Assembly: GCA_017562135.1 (NCBI GenBank)
Contig: QEYB01001654.1
Location: 62,001-126,000, forward strand
DNA: 64,000 nucleotides
Direction: 5' to 3'
Origin: Dipylidium caninum
Taxonomy: Eukaryota > Platyhelminthes > Cestoda > Cyclophyllidea > Dipylidiidae
Shown: piece by piece, positions 1 to 14,900 of the stretch
How positions within the stretch are numbered: the first letter of the stretch is position 1
Layout: each line of letters starts with the position of its first letter
Made by a program: the position numbers and the translations under genes
The notes under the pieces: model-generated
Told to the model about the DNA's origin: nothing
Databases searched by the model: none
What the model saw: only the letters and a program-made list of their open reading frames with translations

Positions 1-69
1 CTAGTACAACATTGTTTTTATCTCAAATGCTACTTTCTCAAATATCCCGTTTTTATCATCTTTTGGTAG

Positions 70-3000
70 AGGTGTGGTTTTCACGTTTCTGCTCTCGAGC
101 CTGTTGATGCTAGTTTGCACCATGATTTTTTTGTCTGCGGGCTTGGTACAGACAGAAGTCTGTCGGTACGCCACCCACCGCTATCCAGAGGGACCGGCAG
201 TACTTGATGACGCATTGGAGATCCTTGCGCAACAACAGCTGCTCCAAGACGCTGCGCTTCCGTTATCGTCAAATTTCTTAGACCGCAACTTCTCGCAGCA
301 ACTGAAGAATTTAGCTAGTGCTAGGCCTTTCAGCGTCCTTCTGACACGGTGTGCTAACGAAAGTCTTGTCGATTCCCTTGGTGACGAAGTTGTTGGCTTG
401 ATGGTGTCCGATACGGTGAGTTGACACCGTTCTCCCTCAAGTTAGCCTCATATGGTTTTAGAGGCTGGGGTGTCTTATCTTGTGAGATTTCTCTTTGTTA
501 AATCTTTAAGAATTCTATTAACTATCCACTTAATGCTACTTTTATACACTTGTATTGCTGGACAGTATCCCTAACGGAGGCGTTTAGTTCTCTCAAACTG
601 GCAATATACATTTGCCCGATACTTTTTGTTTTATTTTTATTGTAACTGCTATAGATTGGGGAAATAAGTTGTGGGGGGTTTGGTTTGCTGCGTCTCTAAT
701 TGAGGTATGGGGGACAATTGTTATCCCTTATCAATCCTTTCAATTTGTTGCGCTCAGCTTTCCCAAGGTTTTATAAAGCCGAATGTTAGTTCTCATGATA
801 ATTCAGTCCACGTTGATTCATTCTAAAAGGTGATGTAGATTATTTACTGACAGCTGTGTCGAACAACATTAATTACTATAAGTGGAGTCGAGTGGTCTCT
901 CCCTTGATAGTTCCACTTTCGTATTAGGTCGCATTCCACAAAATAATAATCCCACCTGAATTAATTTGTTCTCGTTAGTACAAGGAAATTGAGTAGCATC
1001 TTTTTCGGTCGTATGTTATTTGTCTTATAACAAGTGAACTTTTCCTCTGTTGTAGTCAATTAACAGTTTCCTCGAGAATATCTTGACAACATTCAATGGG
1101 ATTGATCTGATCAATCCTCTACGAAATACCGCAACCGACACACTCAACACCCTAACTGAAATACGCGCTCTTCGACAATATGATTTCTCCCAGGCGTTGA
1201 CGATGGTAAAACTACTAATTACGTCCGTCTTTTCTCCCCGTATCTTACCAACCAATCGTCTGCTTGAATGACTCCAGTTGATTCTGACTTTCCGCATATA
1301 AAGATTTATGTCGGAGAGGGGGGGGACTCTGTTTCCTAGCCATAGACATCACTTTTCTTTGGAAGAGATCGTTAAATCAATTTTTGCTAAATGTTGTTTT
1401 TGTACTCGTAAAAACGCAGTAAAAATTTTAATTTTTCTGAGAAATTCTGACTTTTGTACATCCCTGTCTTTCAATCTACTCACAGGTTGGACGTGAGCCA
1501 TTGGTTGAAGTAGGGCTAACTGCACTATGTTTCAAAAAATCTAGGATTAAGCCTTTTTTCTTATGAGGTGTTACTTGCTATCTTTTGTGAGCCATCACTA
1601 ATCAACAATGAACTCTACGGTCATTAAATTTAGCATTAGATAACCTTTATCAGGCATTGTATTTAAGCTCACAACAAATACATGGACTAATTGCCAAAAA
1701 GAAGGGATGTCAGGTTAACAACCTTTATCATTTCAGACTGTCAAACCTCTTACAGAAATTGTGGACTTCGGTGCCTACATAGAGCGGCTTGAGAGCCTTA
1801 ACATTGTATGTTCCTTCCGCTCTCATTGCAGGAGCTCCTTTTTATAAACATTAATTATCCCTCTTTTATCCTTACTTTGTACGTAGGATAGCTTGAAGGA
1901 ACAGATTGCGGCTTTGCAAGAAACTGTTGGCCAGACCTCTGTCCTCCTGAACACTACGATTCGATGGCTTCTTAATGACTTGCAGTCTATCCCTCTGCAT
2001 TACAACCAATTGGTCAACGAATTGAACCATTTTTCCACCCAACTGAATCATACTGTTCCCAATGTGAGTGCTTTCCTTCCCCTCATAATACAGTGGACGA
2101 GCTTCTATTTTCATCTCTTCATTCGTCTATTTTGATTAGTTGTTTCAAGGCTAAATCATGGCCAATTTCTGGAAATCAAATTGCTCTTATCTGAAACAGT
2201 ATTTCTATATATGAACTCAATTTATTCTCATGATCAACAAAAACATGAAAACAGTCATTTTACCGGTGATCCTATGTGTAATGACGTTTATTGTCCTAAT
2301 AAGCATTTTCATGTCATTTATAATTCTATGGACCTGGCAAAAATGTGTTCACCTCCGCACTTCCACTATATCCAGCAAACTCGAGTCCTCGATCAAGTCT
2401 CGAGTTGTGGTAGCCATCGTCTTCCTGTTTATCCCCTACCCACATCTGTTTTTGAATAAGAGGGGCTTTTTTGGCTTTTGTCAACGAAAGTGATGATTGC
2501 TCACATTACTAGCCCCTCTACCCCTTCCATCCCTTGCGAACACCTGCAATTGGGACTGAGGATGTGAGTCACTCCTCATTCCCTAATATTTCAGTGGTCG
2601 TGACTAGTTATTCGAGCCTCCACCTCGCCGCTGCTGCCCCCAAAACCTTTCCCTGCTATATTTGTTGTCTCGTCTGCATTCTAGCCAAATTACACCAAGG
2701 CGCAATCGCTTTATGATATTTGTTTTGACTTAGTGTGTGGAGCTATGAAAATGCACAATTCAGTCTAGTACGAAATACATCTTTTTTGGTAAGTGATTTA
2801 TGAGCCTTCAATGTGTGAATAGGAATGGTGCTTTTTCACGTAATTCTGGTACCCTTCTTAACGTGCATAAATTGTTCTTCCCATAGGTGTTGCCTTGTGA
2901 CAGCACCACACGTAGAAAGGATTTTTCGTCTGAAACGTCAGTTTTATCACAAACATGTTCTAACACTTGGACCAGTATTTTCTTTCGTTATCTGTACCTT

Positions 3001-5965
3001 CTTTAAATCGTCCCCTTGTAGAGATGTATTACAAATAATAGATTTTCTCATGTTTGACAAAAGGTTTAAAATGAATTTTTTCCACAATTTAATTAGGGGA
3101 AGAGGACCACTTCACTTATTTTGACTACATACTTGCAATTTCAGGAGATTAAAGAGGACCATGATGAGTGTTCCCTACTGTGAGGATAGAATATCTGCCC
3201 ATACTGTAGATCTTTTTACAATTTTCTAACCATTCAAATATGTACTTTTAAACTCGCGATTAATACGTAACTATGACGTCGTAATGATATTTAAATGCGC
3301 CATTTTCAGTCAATTCGGATGCAGATTGAAAATATGCGACCGCTATTCTTGAAGGAGTTACGCTTAGCGGTGATTGCGAGTTGGCGTGACATCCCCTGCA
3401 CACGTCTCTACAATTCCTCCACATTGGGTGTCACTGTCTGTGTCACTTTCCTCGACCCTTTGGTGAGTTCGTCTCTTCTCCCTCCCCACATTTACAATAC
3501 CTCTCTCTACGTACAAGCTACGTGTCTTTGCTTGACTAGAATGGCCTTTGGTTTGGATTGGGAGTTTTCTTGGTGCTCTGCATCCCGGTCCTCATATTCG
3601 GTGTGAAACTAGTCAACCTCTACCGCAAGACCGAAAAGTACAGTCCGGATTATGAACAACCGTGAGTTTTCTCTCTCTCTCTTGTGTCCTTTTCGTAACC
3701 TAATATCAGTTTTTTGCTTCTTACGATGAATTTATTATCTTTGAATAATTCTGCAATGGAATCCCTCTCGCGAAGTTGCCGCTGTTTGGGCTCCTATGTG
3801 TAACAAACCCTGTATTCATTTAGCTTTCGCTCCATGAAATTTGACAGCAACTGATTTGTCTTCAACTGGAAATACCGATCTCAAACTGACTAGTGTGTCT
3901 CTTCTAATCCCTTTGAAATTTTAGTTTTCCCTATTTCTTCGATCAACAAATAATACCAGCAGATGTATTCATTTAAACATTGGATGAGTCTATTGAGCTG
4001 TTTACAAAAAGTGGCATAAATCGCAGTTAACTCTCTTCACATACGACATTTAGAAAATTGCTCGTAATTAACAGGATAACTTGTGGGTGTGCGTTTGAAC
4101 CGTGTTTCATTTAACATCCATTTTGTTACCTTGGGGGAGATCATCATTTGTGTAAGCTAACAGTTGATCAATTCGAGTACCACTAGATCTGCCCATATTT
4201 CTCCATTTTTTCAGTTTTACTATACGTGCTTGGGAGAAGAATACGTAAGTGGGTATGGGTATCGAGTAGAACTGAGCGAAAACCACACTTTTTAGGGGCG
4301 AAACTTTTTGTCTTGGAGCGGTGATAACATTTGAGGCATCAGACCACCGGTGCTTTAATTGGTAATCACTGCGGTTCACCACCTATCATTCGGTCATGAC
4401 CTCCACTTCGGACTAAAATACAAAAAATTCTCCATTTGGAAGCTGTCGATAATTTCTTTGCAAACATCACTGCTTTAGAGACTACATCTCCTATCATGCA
4501 TTCTACATGAGACCAGCATCCAATGAGGAGAACGTGCAGCCGCGAAGGTAACGATTAACGCCCTCAGTTCATTATTCCTCCTTTTTTAAATTTATTCTAC
4601 TCGAATCTACCTTCTTTTCAGGAAATATCGCAGCCGAAAAGGAAAGTCTTCAGGTTAGTTTATCTTCTTTGTCCTTGCTTCATGCATTTTCGACAAGCAT
4701 GTTGCAGGATTGGCTGTTGAATTGACAGAATCGTTCGCTTATTGGACGCTTCTGAGTCAGCATCGTGATAACTTTAATCCACCCGTGTTATTACTTTTTG
4801 CATTTAATGTAGGCGGCGACGGATATTTGCTACTGGATCCGGTCGCATAGTGGGGTGTGGATGCGTAAGGTCTCCCTCTTCTTTTTTTCGACTCACGCGC
4901 TAACCGCACGCCGCCTTGGGCGATTATTTGGTACCCCTCGACTAGTTCTTGTAACCTCCCTTCCTTCCCCACTCACTTTTTCCACTATCCGAGTGGATTC
5001 TGCGGCGCATTATGCTGGCTTTGCTTTATCCGCATGTGCTAGAGTTGAGGCGTTCAAGAGAACCTTCTCTATGATTCTAAGAGGAGTCGCATTTGCTAGA
5101 ATGTTTTGCGTGTATGCGTATGCGCGCTCCTCCATACATCGAAGTGGTTTGTTTCCTACTCAGGCATTGCTTCTCCTTTCTTACCCGAAAGTTAAATCGA
5201 TTTGCGAGTTTTTAGAAGTCCTACATTTTTTTTCCAAACCTTTACTTCATTACCCTTATTGTGGACCACAAATTAATTCTTCGCGCGATGTCGACGTGTA
5301 CTTGCGCGTGAGACTATTCGAATCTGCATTGGTTACAAGTCTCTTTGCAAAACACGAGTGATTACTTAAAACACTTTCTTACCTAAATTTCCCATCCCGT
5401 GCGCTTATCTTTGCGCCCAAGGTGTATCGGGTTCTCTTGTCCCTCTTCAAGCGTAATCTCACCGGCTTCCCTGTGTAGAAAGCGACGGTACACCATGCTT
5501 GCCTCAAACATGAACCTAAAAAATCTTGTCTCATGTCACATTGGAGGTTACTTTTTGAATCTAAAACTAGCCTCTAAATACAAATATATTATCTCCACGG
5601 TCCTTACATCAAGCTTTCACTAATAGGCGTTAATGCATTCCTATTATCTCCCTGAAAGTAACTTTTTTGGACAGTTTTGCAGCTTTAAAAAGTCAATTCC
5701 ACTTATGCCGAATAATCAGTAAAACTTCTGATTTTTCAATTTTCCACCGAAATGCAGTTACCTCTGATCTTTGATGCACCGTTTGCAGATTCACTTAACC
5801 ACCAACATGACGTGTTTGTTTACTAATTTCGTTTTTTCCTGTACAGATCGCTCACATTCGAAAGGCGACAACGGCTCGGCGTACGGCTTTAGCCACCGAC
5901 ACGGTCCTGCCAGCAATTCCACCTACCAAACTGTTTCCGTATACCCCTACGACGCCTATGAATGA
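70..5965 (+). CDS. PROM1: Prominin (CD133-like) pentaspan membrane glycoprotein, 3' half
   Basis: Prominins are five-pass cholesterol-binding glycoproteins of plasma-membrane protrusions and cilia. The window starts in an intron. Eight exons join in phase: 70-415, 1056-1205, 1737-1805, 1887-2063, 3310-3462, 3540-3661, 4622-4653, 5847-5965 (stop TGA 5963-5965), about 388 residues. The first exon begins with a hydrophobic helix (TM4) followed directly by a cysteine (QTEVCRY), as in prominins. The second large extracellular loop follows, with N-glycosylation sites NFS, NES, NTT, NHT and NSS and a cysteine pair (IPCTRLYNSS...VCVTF). TM5 reads NGLWFGLGVFLVLCIPVLIF, then a cytoplasmic tail with KTEKYSPDYE and a tyrosine-rich end (YQTVSVYPYDAYE). 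All donors are GT and acceptors AG, and no frameshift is needed. The N-terminal half (TM1-TM3, first loop) lies upstream of the window. The family call rests on topology and motif order. Which prominin paralogue it is cannot be told. Confidence 0.88.
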
Positions 5966-8900
5966 TTTCCCTGTTTGTCACTTTAGTATATCACCTTGAA
6001 AACCGCGCAGATTAGTTTGCGCCTTCTGTAGAATATTTTGACTTTCCCATCAATCATCCCGCCTCACCGATTTCGTATGACATGGCGAGTAATCGCATTG
6101 CTTCCTCTACTATTGTTCTTCTTACAACTCGGAAATCACTGACTCCCTTTTTCCCCCACTATGTATGTTTATGTGTGAACAGATTATCTGCCACTTTCAC
6201 CGGTTCATTTTGTGTTTTAGGGAACTATGTGGTCCTTTTTTTAACGAATTTTAATCATTATCCGCCCGCAAATGGTGTACTTCATTCATATTGACCACTC
6301 ATACTATTCGACACTATTATGTTTTCCTCTTCTTAGTAAAATAATCATAACGTATCTCTTTTTGTCTCTTCTTTAAATTACCTGTGTCGACTGGTATGAT
6401 TCGACTGGTGTGATTCCGAAAGTAGGTTTGGATACCATAGAACAGAATTTTCGAGTAGTCTTTGTCCTTATTTGGGAGTCTTGATCTGACAACGAGCTGC
6501 TTTGTCAATAAACGGAATTGTCTTCGGACCTAGACCAAGCGGTGTCGTAGAAATCGAGTTGTGTTTCTCGGATTTTCGATTGTCATAGCCGCATTTGGGT
6601 GACTGGTGTCAGTGGAACGATACTCGGGGAAATAGTGGTGCCTGCAAAATCGTATTATTGACCTCGGTGACTTCCGGCTAATCGGATAGAAGCTACGCCC
6701 ACGGACCAGAGATAGAAGTAGAATTTATCCTTCTCATTATCTTTTGGAGGTGTCTTCCAAGACGGCAATAACAAGTCTCTTTGAATTTTATGATTTAGAG
6801 TAGATACTAGCGTTGCATGTCACTTGGTACGGTGTGTTAGGCAATTTGGAGATGTTCTACGTTTGTAACGTTCCAGTCCTTCATGAAGTCACCTTAATTG
6901 CAATTTGTAAGGGCGCTTTAGGATTGTTAGGCCGTATCCACTAAAGTAAACATCAAGGGACTACAATTTCGGGTCCCTTTCATAAAATTAGTCACCCGTA
7001 AATTCGAATGACGTGAACGAGACTTAATTGAAGGAGTTAAAAGAGTCATATAAGTGTGTGTTCGTGTTCCCGTCTACCTTAATTGTTTTCCTAATTTTAA
7101 GTTTTATCAAGTGAACGTGAATGTAAGATGCTCTTAATTTTAACACTTTTACAAATGCCCAAAATCATCACGTAGATTAATACTAACGTGAATACTAATT
7201 TCAGCACCCCAGTCCAGCAAGTATCTAACTCGTCCTATTTGTAGTCCGAATATTCTGCCAGATCCACTGGTCGCAATATAAAAGGTTGCGATCACTAAAT
7301 TGGCTCAGTGACATGGAGTTGAATGAGTCTGAGAAACTCGAGAAAATAATTTGTTTAAATGCTACTACAGGGCATTTCATTTAATTTGTCTTCCAGTCTG
7401 GTTTTCAATTCGACGTCCTCTCGACTGTGACTGTAAAACGTGACTAATAAATTGAGCAAGTTACCATTAAGAGCGAAAAAAATTATCCATTAAACACATG
7501 TTATATCTGTTGGTCAAGTACACTGACACTTTCAAAAGCAGTCGAGAATACAATGTAATATTCCATGCCATTGAGAAATAGATGAGTTGCTTTCAAATTG
7601 CCTAAAAGTGCTAAGGCAGTGTAATTGATTCAAATCGTAGTTATCAGTCATTGTAACTGTTTGAAGATTAACTTAGGTTGAAAAGAAAGTCGTTTCTTTT
7701 TTCATCTTCCCCATGTCCGGTAATATGTAGACATACTTGAAAATAAACAAAGCAACTTATTCACACTGTTTATTTTCCCTCTTGTCTGAACGCACCTTGC
7801 GTGCTTCCCAAATCGGAATGCAGATCGCGGGAGGCATTAATTTACCTTTAAAGGACTGAAATCACGTTCCCTCTTGGCAGCCGAGAAGAAATAAAAGAAG
7901 ATTAACGTCTCATGCAGAATATTCACAATCTACGCAGACGCCTTTATTTAACCTCAAATTCACTAAATAAACTAGCTACCCATGCACTTGAACCGTCGGC
8001 ACCTTTTTCGAGCTGATCCAGGGGGCAAATCATGAAGGTAATTGAATAGTGCAACCAAGATGCATGAATAAAGGAAATTTCCTCATGAAACGCAGACTAG
8101 TTTCTCGACAGTGTGCCTTCTTGTTAAGGGCGCTTATGCCATGGCTGTTAATCCAGCTTATTCTTTGAAGTACTTTTCTTTGGAAACGCCTAATAGCAAA
8201 TTGCTTGTGATTGAAGGTCACCAAAGAAGTGATGACATTGGTGTTTACTTTTTAAATAACTTCAGCTGAACTCCAGTGTCTTCTACCCCTCACTTTGTTA
8301 AAAGAGCTCCAAGACTTCATAAGGCCAGTTATCATGGGTTGGTTACTGCTTAGCCGTACCTTCATACTAGGTCACATTTCATTGATGGAAATTGTCTACA
8401 TCGCCTAAACAGGACTAAATAGAAAGGTGGTATCGCGTTTCCCACTTCGTCGAAGTCTTGCAAATACCGTGATGTTGTTGTCCTATGTTAACGGCAACTT
8501 TCGATTATGGGCGGCACCACAGTTCATGATGGCGATTTGTTGAGGAGGGATTATTTGACAAACGTGAGTTGCCAGTGCCAGTGGCTTTTACATAATCGTA
8601 ACAACAGTAAATCGGTGAGTCAACCCATCAATCTCGGTAATTTGCCCAAGTGAAATTTTATATTTGGTTAAACCTGTAAAGCATATTCATATGATGTAAT
8701 GAAAGAAACTTATTTCTTTTTGCCTAGACCATCTATTAGAATATATTTTTTCTACAAAAACTATTAAGTGGCTCAGTTAGATTCATTTTAACAAAAATTC
8801 TTTGAAGATGTGTGGAAAAAATAAAGCGGACGACGAAGAAAGATTAAAACAAATTTACTATACCTTAGATATCATTGTTATGTTGTCCATTTTCAAGGTG

Positions 8901-11900
8901 GGTTGAATGGACAAATAAAGAGGTGTTCAGGTGTCGCCTACGAACGGTCAAGAATTCTCCCAATTCGCAAGAAATGAAGCCGAGTCAAGTAATTATCTAC
9001 ATCAAAATGGGTGACCTATGGAGGTGGACATCACCACAGGCCTCGATGTTGAGTGCAAAATTAAGAAGTGTAAACATGCAAACCTTTTTTCTTCTACACG
9101 TCATTACAGGAGGTAATCACATGGACGCCACCTTGACACGGCATGGTAATAATTTTTAGCCGAATTATCTCATGAAGGAAACCGGCAGGTACACCACGAC
9201 CGCCATGTCCTTCAGGCCGCAGTACTGGCTTTCCTTATTTACTCTCTTGATTTAACCCCTTCTTTAGTGTCTGCGTCTGAGGTATGTGTGGAGACTTAAA
9301 ATCCGAGAATGTGTCAACTATAGATGCTCTTTTAGTCCCTTTTAAGTGAGTCACCACGTATTCATCCATCGAAAACACATTTATTTGGTATACAGCCGAG
9401 ACAACATGAGTCGCCCTCACTTGGGATGGATTTCTGTACTCGGCGCGCCGCGTCCTTAATAGGGTTGTGCTATCCCATGATATGAAAGAAGCTTGTGCCA
9501 GGCATGGCTGCGATATACTAATACCCGGCTTTGCGGAAGATGGGAAATTAAAACCCTTGCGGGTCAGCAAGGGGTACGGTAACAATTGTCCATGCGGCGT
9601 AATTTTAGAGGCGTCGTGAAATGGGACATGTAGGCGACTTAGATATGTAACAATCTCAAATAGTTATATCAATGAGGCGACCATTAGAATATCCTCAAAT
9701 TGTCCTTTTGCATGCGCTTGTGTATATGAGCGGGTGTAGGTGTGTATGTCTATGGCGGCTTCGCATTTCGATACACGTTAACACAGGCAGCCCATGATTC
9801 ACTGCCACTAACATTAATCGTTAGGAGACAGTAAGCAGTATGCCCCGACCACGAGATAATTATACGAAGGTGAGGCTTTCATCAACACATTTGAGCTGTC
9901 AGAATATGGAATAGATATGACTGACTTGTACTACATTTTGACCATTTACAATACATTTCACTTATTGTGGAATAGTCTAAGGGTAAAATAGTGGGAAGAG
10001 AGGTTACTGTGACGGGGCTATAGCTCCTTTCGGCCATACCCCTGTGTCATTCATTTTATTCTGCTTGAAATTCGAACACCTATGAGTTCAAGGATTAAGT
10101 TGCATTTATCCCTAAAGTTTCCTTAAGCTTGGGGAAACTTCATCATTTTTCCTGACATCAACAATTCACCTCGGGGATTACACCAGCATTGACAGTAAAT
10201 GAGTGCTTTATGGTAATTTTTCGATCGGGTCAAGGACAATTTCCTACTCATCTGTCCCCTTCCCTTCAACAATGCTTTAATGTTAGCTACGATTTTCTTG
10301 CATGTAGTGAGGAAAACAAGATCTTGATTCTAGACCGGATTCAAATATAAACGTAATCATCAAATAGTTCCCTTGATTTAGAGAGCTTAAAAAAAGACAA
10401 CCGCAGGCTCCTAAGGGTAAAGCGTACGTATAATTTGTTATAATCCGATAAATGGTTCGCTGCACCAATAGTTATGAAATTGCGCAATGTATGCCTTTTT
10501 GTCCTCCAAACTTTTTTAAAAACCCCCCTATTCTTATTCCGCTGCTGCCCAAAGATGCACAACCGTTACTATACAGTCATTCGTGTAACTTCTACTGCCC
10601 GAAATGAGGATTAAGGAATACGGCTAGTAAAGCGATTCACACGACTGTATGAAGTGCGGAGATTTTCGCTTCTGTGATTTATTTGTCACCAATATCCTTT
10701 GGTGGAGGAATAATTCTAACAGATTTACGTCATCATTTCAGGTCAGTGAGCAAAAATTTAGCAATTTTATCCAAAACAAGGTGATCTTCCTTTGGGAGGC
10801 TAATTGATGTAAGAACGTCATTTCGGAAATCCGTAATGGACACATTCGGCTAATCCGCCTTTTCGCGGTCTGTAAAGGGGGAAGGTCCGTTGATCAAATG
10901 GTAGGTGCAATGGCAATAATTCTATATTTATGGTTGATACTCTAAAGCTGGAGTTGCCAAACCGCCCGTTATTCGTAGTCGTGTCACACCCAGTTAAATC
11001 TGCGCAAAAATATGGCTGAATGAGTCCTTTCCTTCCATATAAGGAGAATTCTTAATTCCATGAAGGTAGATTTTAGACAAAGTTCATCCATAGGGAAGGG
11101 CAAATATATGCTTTAACACACCTACTTACCTTCTCACCTTATTATTTTCCCGTGACTTCTTTCTGCCATATAGTAATTCTTGACTAGCTCACGATTACTT
11201 ACGACCTCTGCGATAATCCATGTCTGGATTAATAGCACCCTGGATTTCACTTGGAGCACTGTGGAAACAGCCACCATAAGCCAGCTTCAAAGCTTACCGA
11301 GAGGGCGAAATTACTCCTTTTCGTATTGCCTATGTAGACATGTGGTAATTTTTTGCTTGCCATTGCAAAGTTTACATACCCTTTGTGCGCAACCTAACGC
11401 ACCAGCACTATTAAACCACTCACACCCTTTACCAAGAACGGTAAGAATAAATCTGGAAATATTTATGTCTGAATGTGAAATCATTACACGTAACTTGTTT
11501 ATTTAATTCGGGGCTGGGTATGTGGAAAGAGGAAAGAGGTTTTACATTTGCAGCTGAAGTTATTCATAATGGTATAGGAGGTGTATTATTGCCATCAAGA
11601 CCGTGGGATGCAAAGGAGGCGGAGGAGGAGGAGGATTGGCCCCAAGAGAATGTATAGTATCGTGTGACTGAGATGCCGGCTTACCTAAAAAAAACACGTA
11701 GAAGAAAAGTGTGAACCTGCTTCAATGGGTAGTTCCGGCTGCAAGTATTATATCTTCTCCGCCTCCCCCGTTCTTCTAAGGTTAATTTTACGTGTTAATT
11801 TATTTTTACGAAGATAAATTTTTTAGTTACACCGGGTTAGTTTCTGCGGCTAATGAAAATTTGATGAGTTCATAAAAGACGACTGAAATTTGTTCCTCCA

Positions 11901-14900
11901 AGCAGCAAATACATACAACGTGGAAGTTGCTTAGCATGCCTCCTTACGTGATTCGGTCATTTGCGCTTTGTGAATCAGTCTACTGATTGTGCTATTGAAA
12001 TTGATTTTGTATGTATAATTTTTGCTATTCATGAATTTTGACATGACAATTGATTGAACACCGGTAAATTGAATGACGTCAAAGCAAGGAATAGACATTC
12101 GGTGAACTTTGATTTCCTTTCTACATGACCTGAGTTCGTTACACTTGCCAAATTCAAAGGTCAACGTCGCAAAAATGTGTTGTAGAAGAAATGTCAAGTG
12201 GAAAATTAATGATATAGAGTTTGAAGAATTGAAGCTCCGATGTGTAAAACGGAGAATAGTCAAAAGAACAAAGATGGTGGCTATTTTACATCTGGAAATT
12301 GTTGTGTTGATCAACAGATCTACAGACTGTTGAGGTACCTAGTGTGATTTTGATAATCAATTTCTCTGGGACTGGCCGTAGTTTTTCAGGTCGCAGAAAC
12401 TTTCATCTATAATTTTTTCATCATGACGCCTTGAAAGTGCAGGGGAAATGTACAATTTTCGGTTGCCAGTTACGGTCATGCAGGCGGGGAAACTTCATTC
12501 CCACAGAGACAAATAAATAGTAACCAAGTACGTCATCGGAGAAGAACCCCATTAAGTTATTTTAGGCTTGGCTTCTGGTAAATAACAACTGCTTCCGGCT
12601 AATTATTACAATTTGATCCAACACAGTCTGGGATGGGCAATTACAGAATAGAAGCTAACAAATGAAAGTACTTGTTACCACGCCAGGGACATTGAGAGAC
12701 CCAAGGCCGAAAAATTGGCAGGTGTTTCTTTTTCCCGAAATTAGTCAAATGCGGATATCATAAAACTCGTGAGCCATCATCATTGTCCTATGCATTCGCT
12801 TTTTGGAACAATCATGAAATAGTCTAACTTTTTACAATGCACGATTAAGACTTGTTGTCCATAAAACACCTACTGAGAGTATCCAAATGATATAAAAGCA
12901 GTTGTCGAGCCTGGTGCAGGACAACTAGGGGGGAAGCGAAAGTGCACAAGTTGAACCGCGTTTCGTCGCACATTCTGATGAGATCCTGTTGAGGCTTGGA
13001 GACCAAATAAAAAGGAAATTTGAAAACTCGAAATACATTTTAATTGACTACTATTCATATTCTTCTACTTTATAATCACCCGTTTGGGCTTTCAGTGTGA
13101 GACACAATGACTTCTGGGGCTTTTGCATGCCTAGCCTATGTTATTAGTAAATTTCCAATTATATGGAAGAAACTCTATCCTGTTACCTGTAGTGATGCCC
13201 TTATATTGTAAATTTATCCAACGTAGACGCTATTCGCAAGTGCACTCCCTCAGTCTTCGGCAACACAACATCTTGTCTGGGCAAGAATTCGTGGTCCTCC
13301 TATGTGTTGTTTGCAAACCCTTCCCATTTCCACGAATGCAGCCTCTCGTGTGCCCAAAATGAATGTCTGTGTACAAGTTCCTTAATGTTAAAGAAGAAAA
13401 TAAGAGCTACATTATATAGCCTTAATGGTGCTAACTTTAATGGCTCAGTCAAAAGCTCTTTACACACTCTTTCCACGCAGAATGCTCTAGCTTCTAACAT
13501 GATGCAGTCAGAATTTAATGTACTAAGACTACAAGTGACATTCTGTATATAGAGAGAAACATAGGTTCATGAGTTCATTCGATCAATCCTTGCCTTCTCC
13601 CTTTCTTAATCCAGAGGCCAATGTTTCAGCATAGACTCGAAAGGGCGATGATGTCTTCACGATGAGGATGAAGGAGATTGAAATGCCTAGAAGAGTGGAT
13701 GTAAGGGAGAATTAGGTATCAAATTCCCATGCGTCTCTTTTCCATCACACGCTCAGGGAAAAGTATTCCGCTACTCTATGTCAAACTCTTACCATATAAA
13801 CCCTGGATGCCCTAAAAATTTTTACTTAAAATAAACTTCTATCCTGAGATAATGCTGAATTTCAGAATGAATGCGCACCAAGGTTGCTTTGAAGGTGCTT
13901 TGATTCGAGGTGCTGAGAAATTTCACGCCTTCCTTTCGTCTGATCGTTGGGGCCAGAAAAGTTTGGCCATAGAGTAAAACTAAGTTTTTTATTTGTGATT
14001 ACCTTGACCGACTAGAAGATTGGATTTTCACCCACTTTCCATTCGCCTCTGCTACGAGACGAGGATAGTTAAAAACCACGGAGTCTATCAAGTCAAGGCA
14101 CTTTTAACATTCCTACATTCTTAGAGCGTATTAATTCGCTACCCATAAAGAGCGGAAAATGTAAAAAAGGTAGTGGAAGATGGAAGAAATACGTGATTTC
14201 TAGGGCAACCAGAGAAGTGCTGAATTATATATTTCATTGTACGCAAGTGACTGGTAGGAATTCACAGGTTAGAGAAAGTTCTCTCTTTCTTAAGCGTCGC
14301 CTACTTCTCCCGTGATCGGTAGGTACAGAATTAACCGCCTGCAAAATACTCACATGCTTCATCCTCGGCAGCCTCCACAGTGTGGTTACCATCAACTTTA
14401 GATTCTGAGGACGCGTTCTAATGCACTTAGTCCTCTTCCATCCCTTAGACCGGTGATTGCAAGGTGGTAATCACTCTTACCACACATCCACTAGTAATTC
14501 TCAACTCTTTTCGTAACCGCATTTCCCTCAGATTGAAGAAACAGGCGAAAATGTCTTTCACCAGTCGGAAGCGTAAGCATTGAATCTTTCGATTTATGTG
14601 GCAGTTCAGAACTACTAGGAAGATGGGTAAGGAATAAATCATTCGGTGTGATTGCCAAAGGGATATTTTAGACTACGGGTTTTTCTACACCACAGTGGCA
14701 ATGATCCTGGTAGCCTGGGCATTTCGTCCTGACGTGATATAAGAAACAGAGGGCAGAAAGTCCACACTTTAATAACCATTTATATAATCCCTTCGATTAA
14801 CATGAATTGGGATGAGACCAGTGCTTCAGCAGGTGGAGAGTAAGCATCCCCCCATTGAAACTGACCCACTTATGGTTATCGCAATGGAATACGGCAGAGC

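Noticed and set aside
2181..3124. Open frames at 2.2-3.1 kb as additional prominin exons
   Set aside because: The exons ending at 2,063 and starting at 3,310 join in phase and give a loop of normal length. These frames lack good flanking splice sites.
12109..12333. Frames open on both strands at about 12.1-12.3 kb
   Set aside because: Overlapping opposite frames of similar length without motifs are best explained by local lack of stops.
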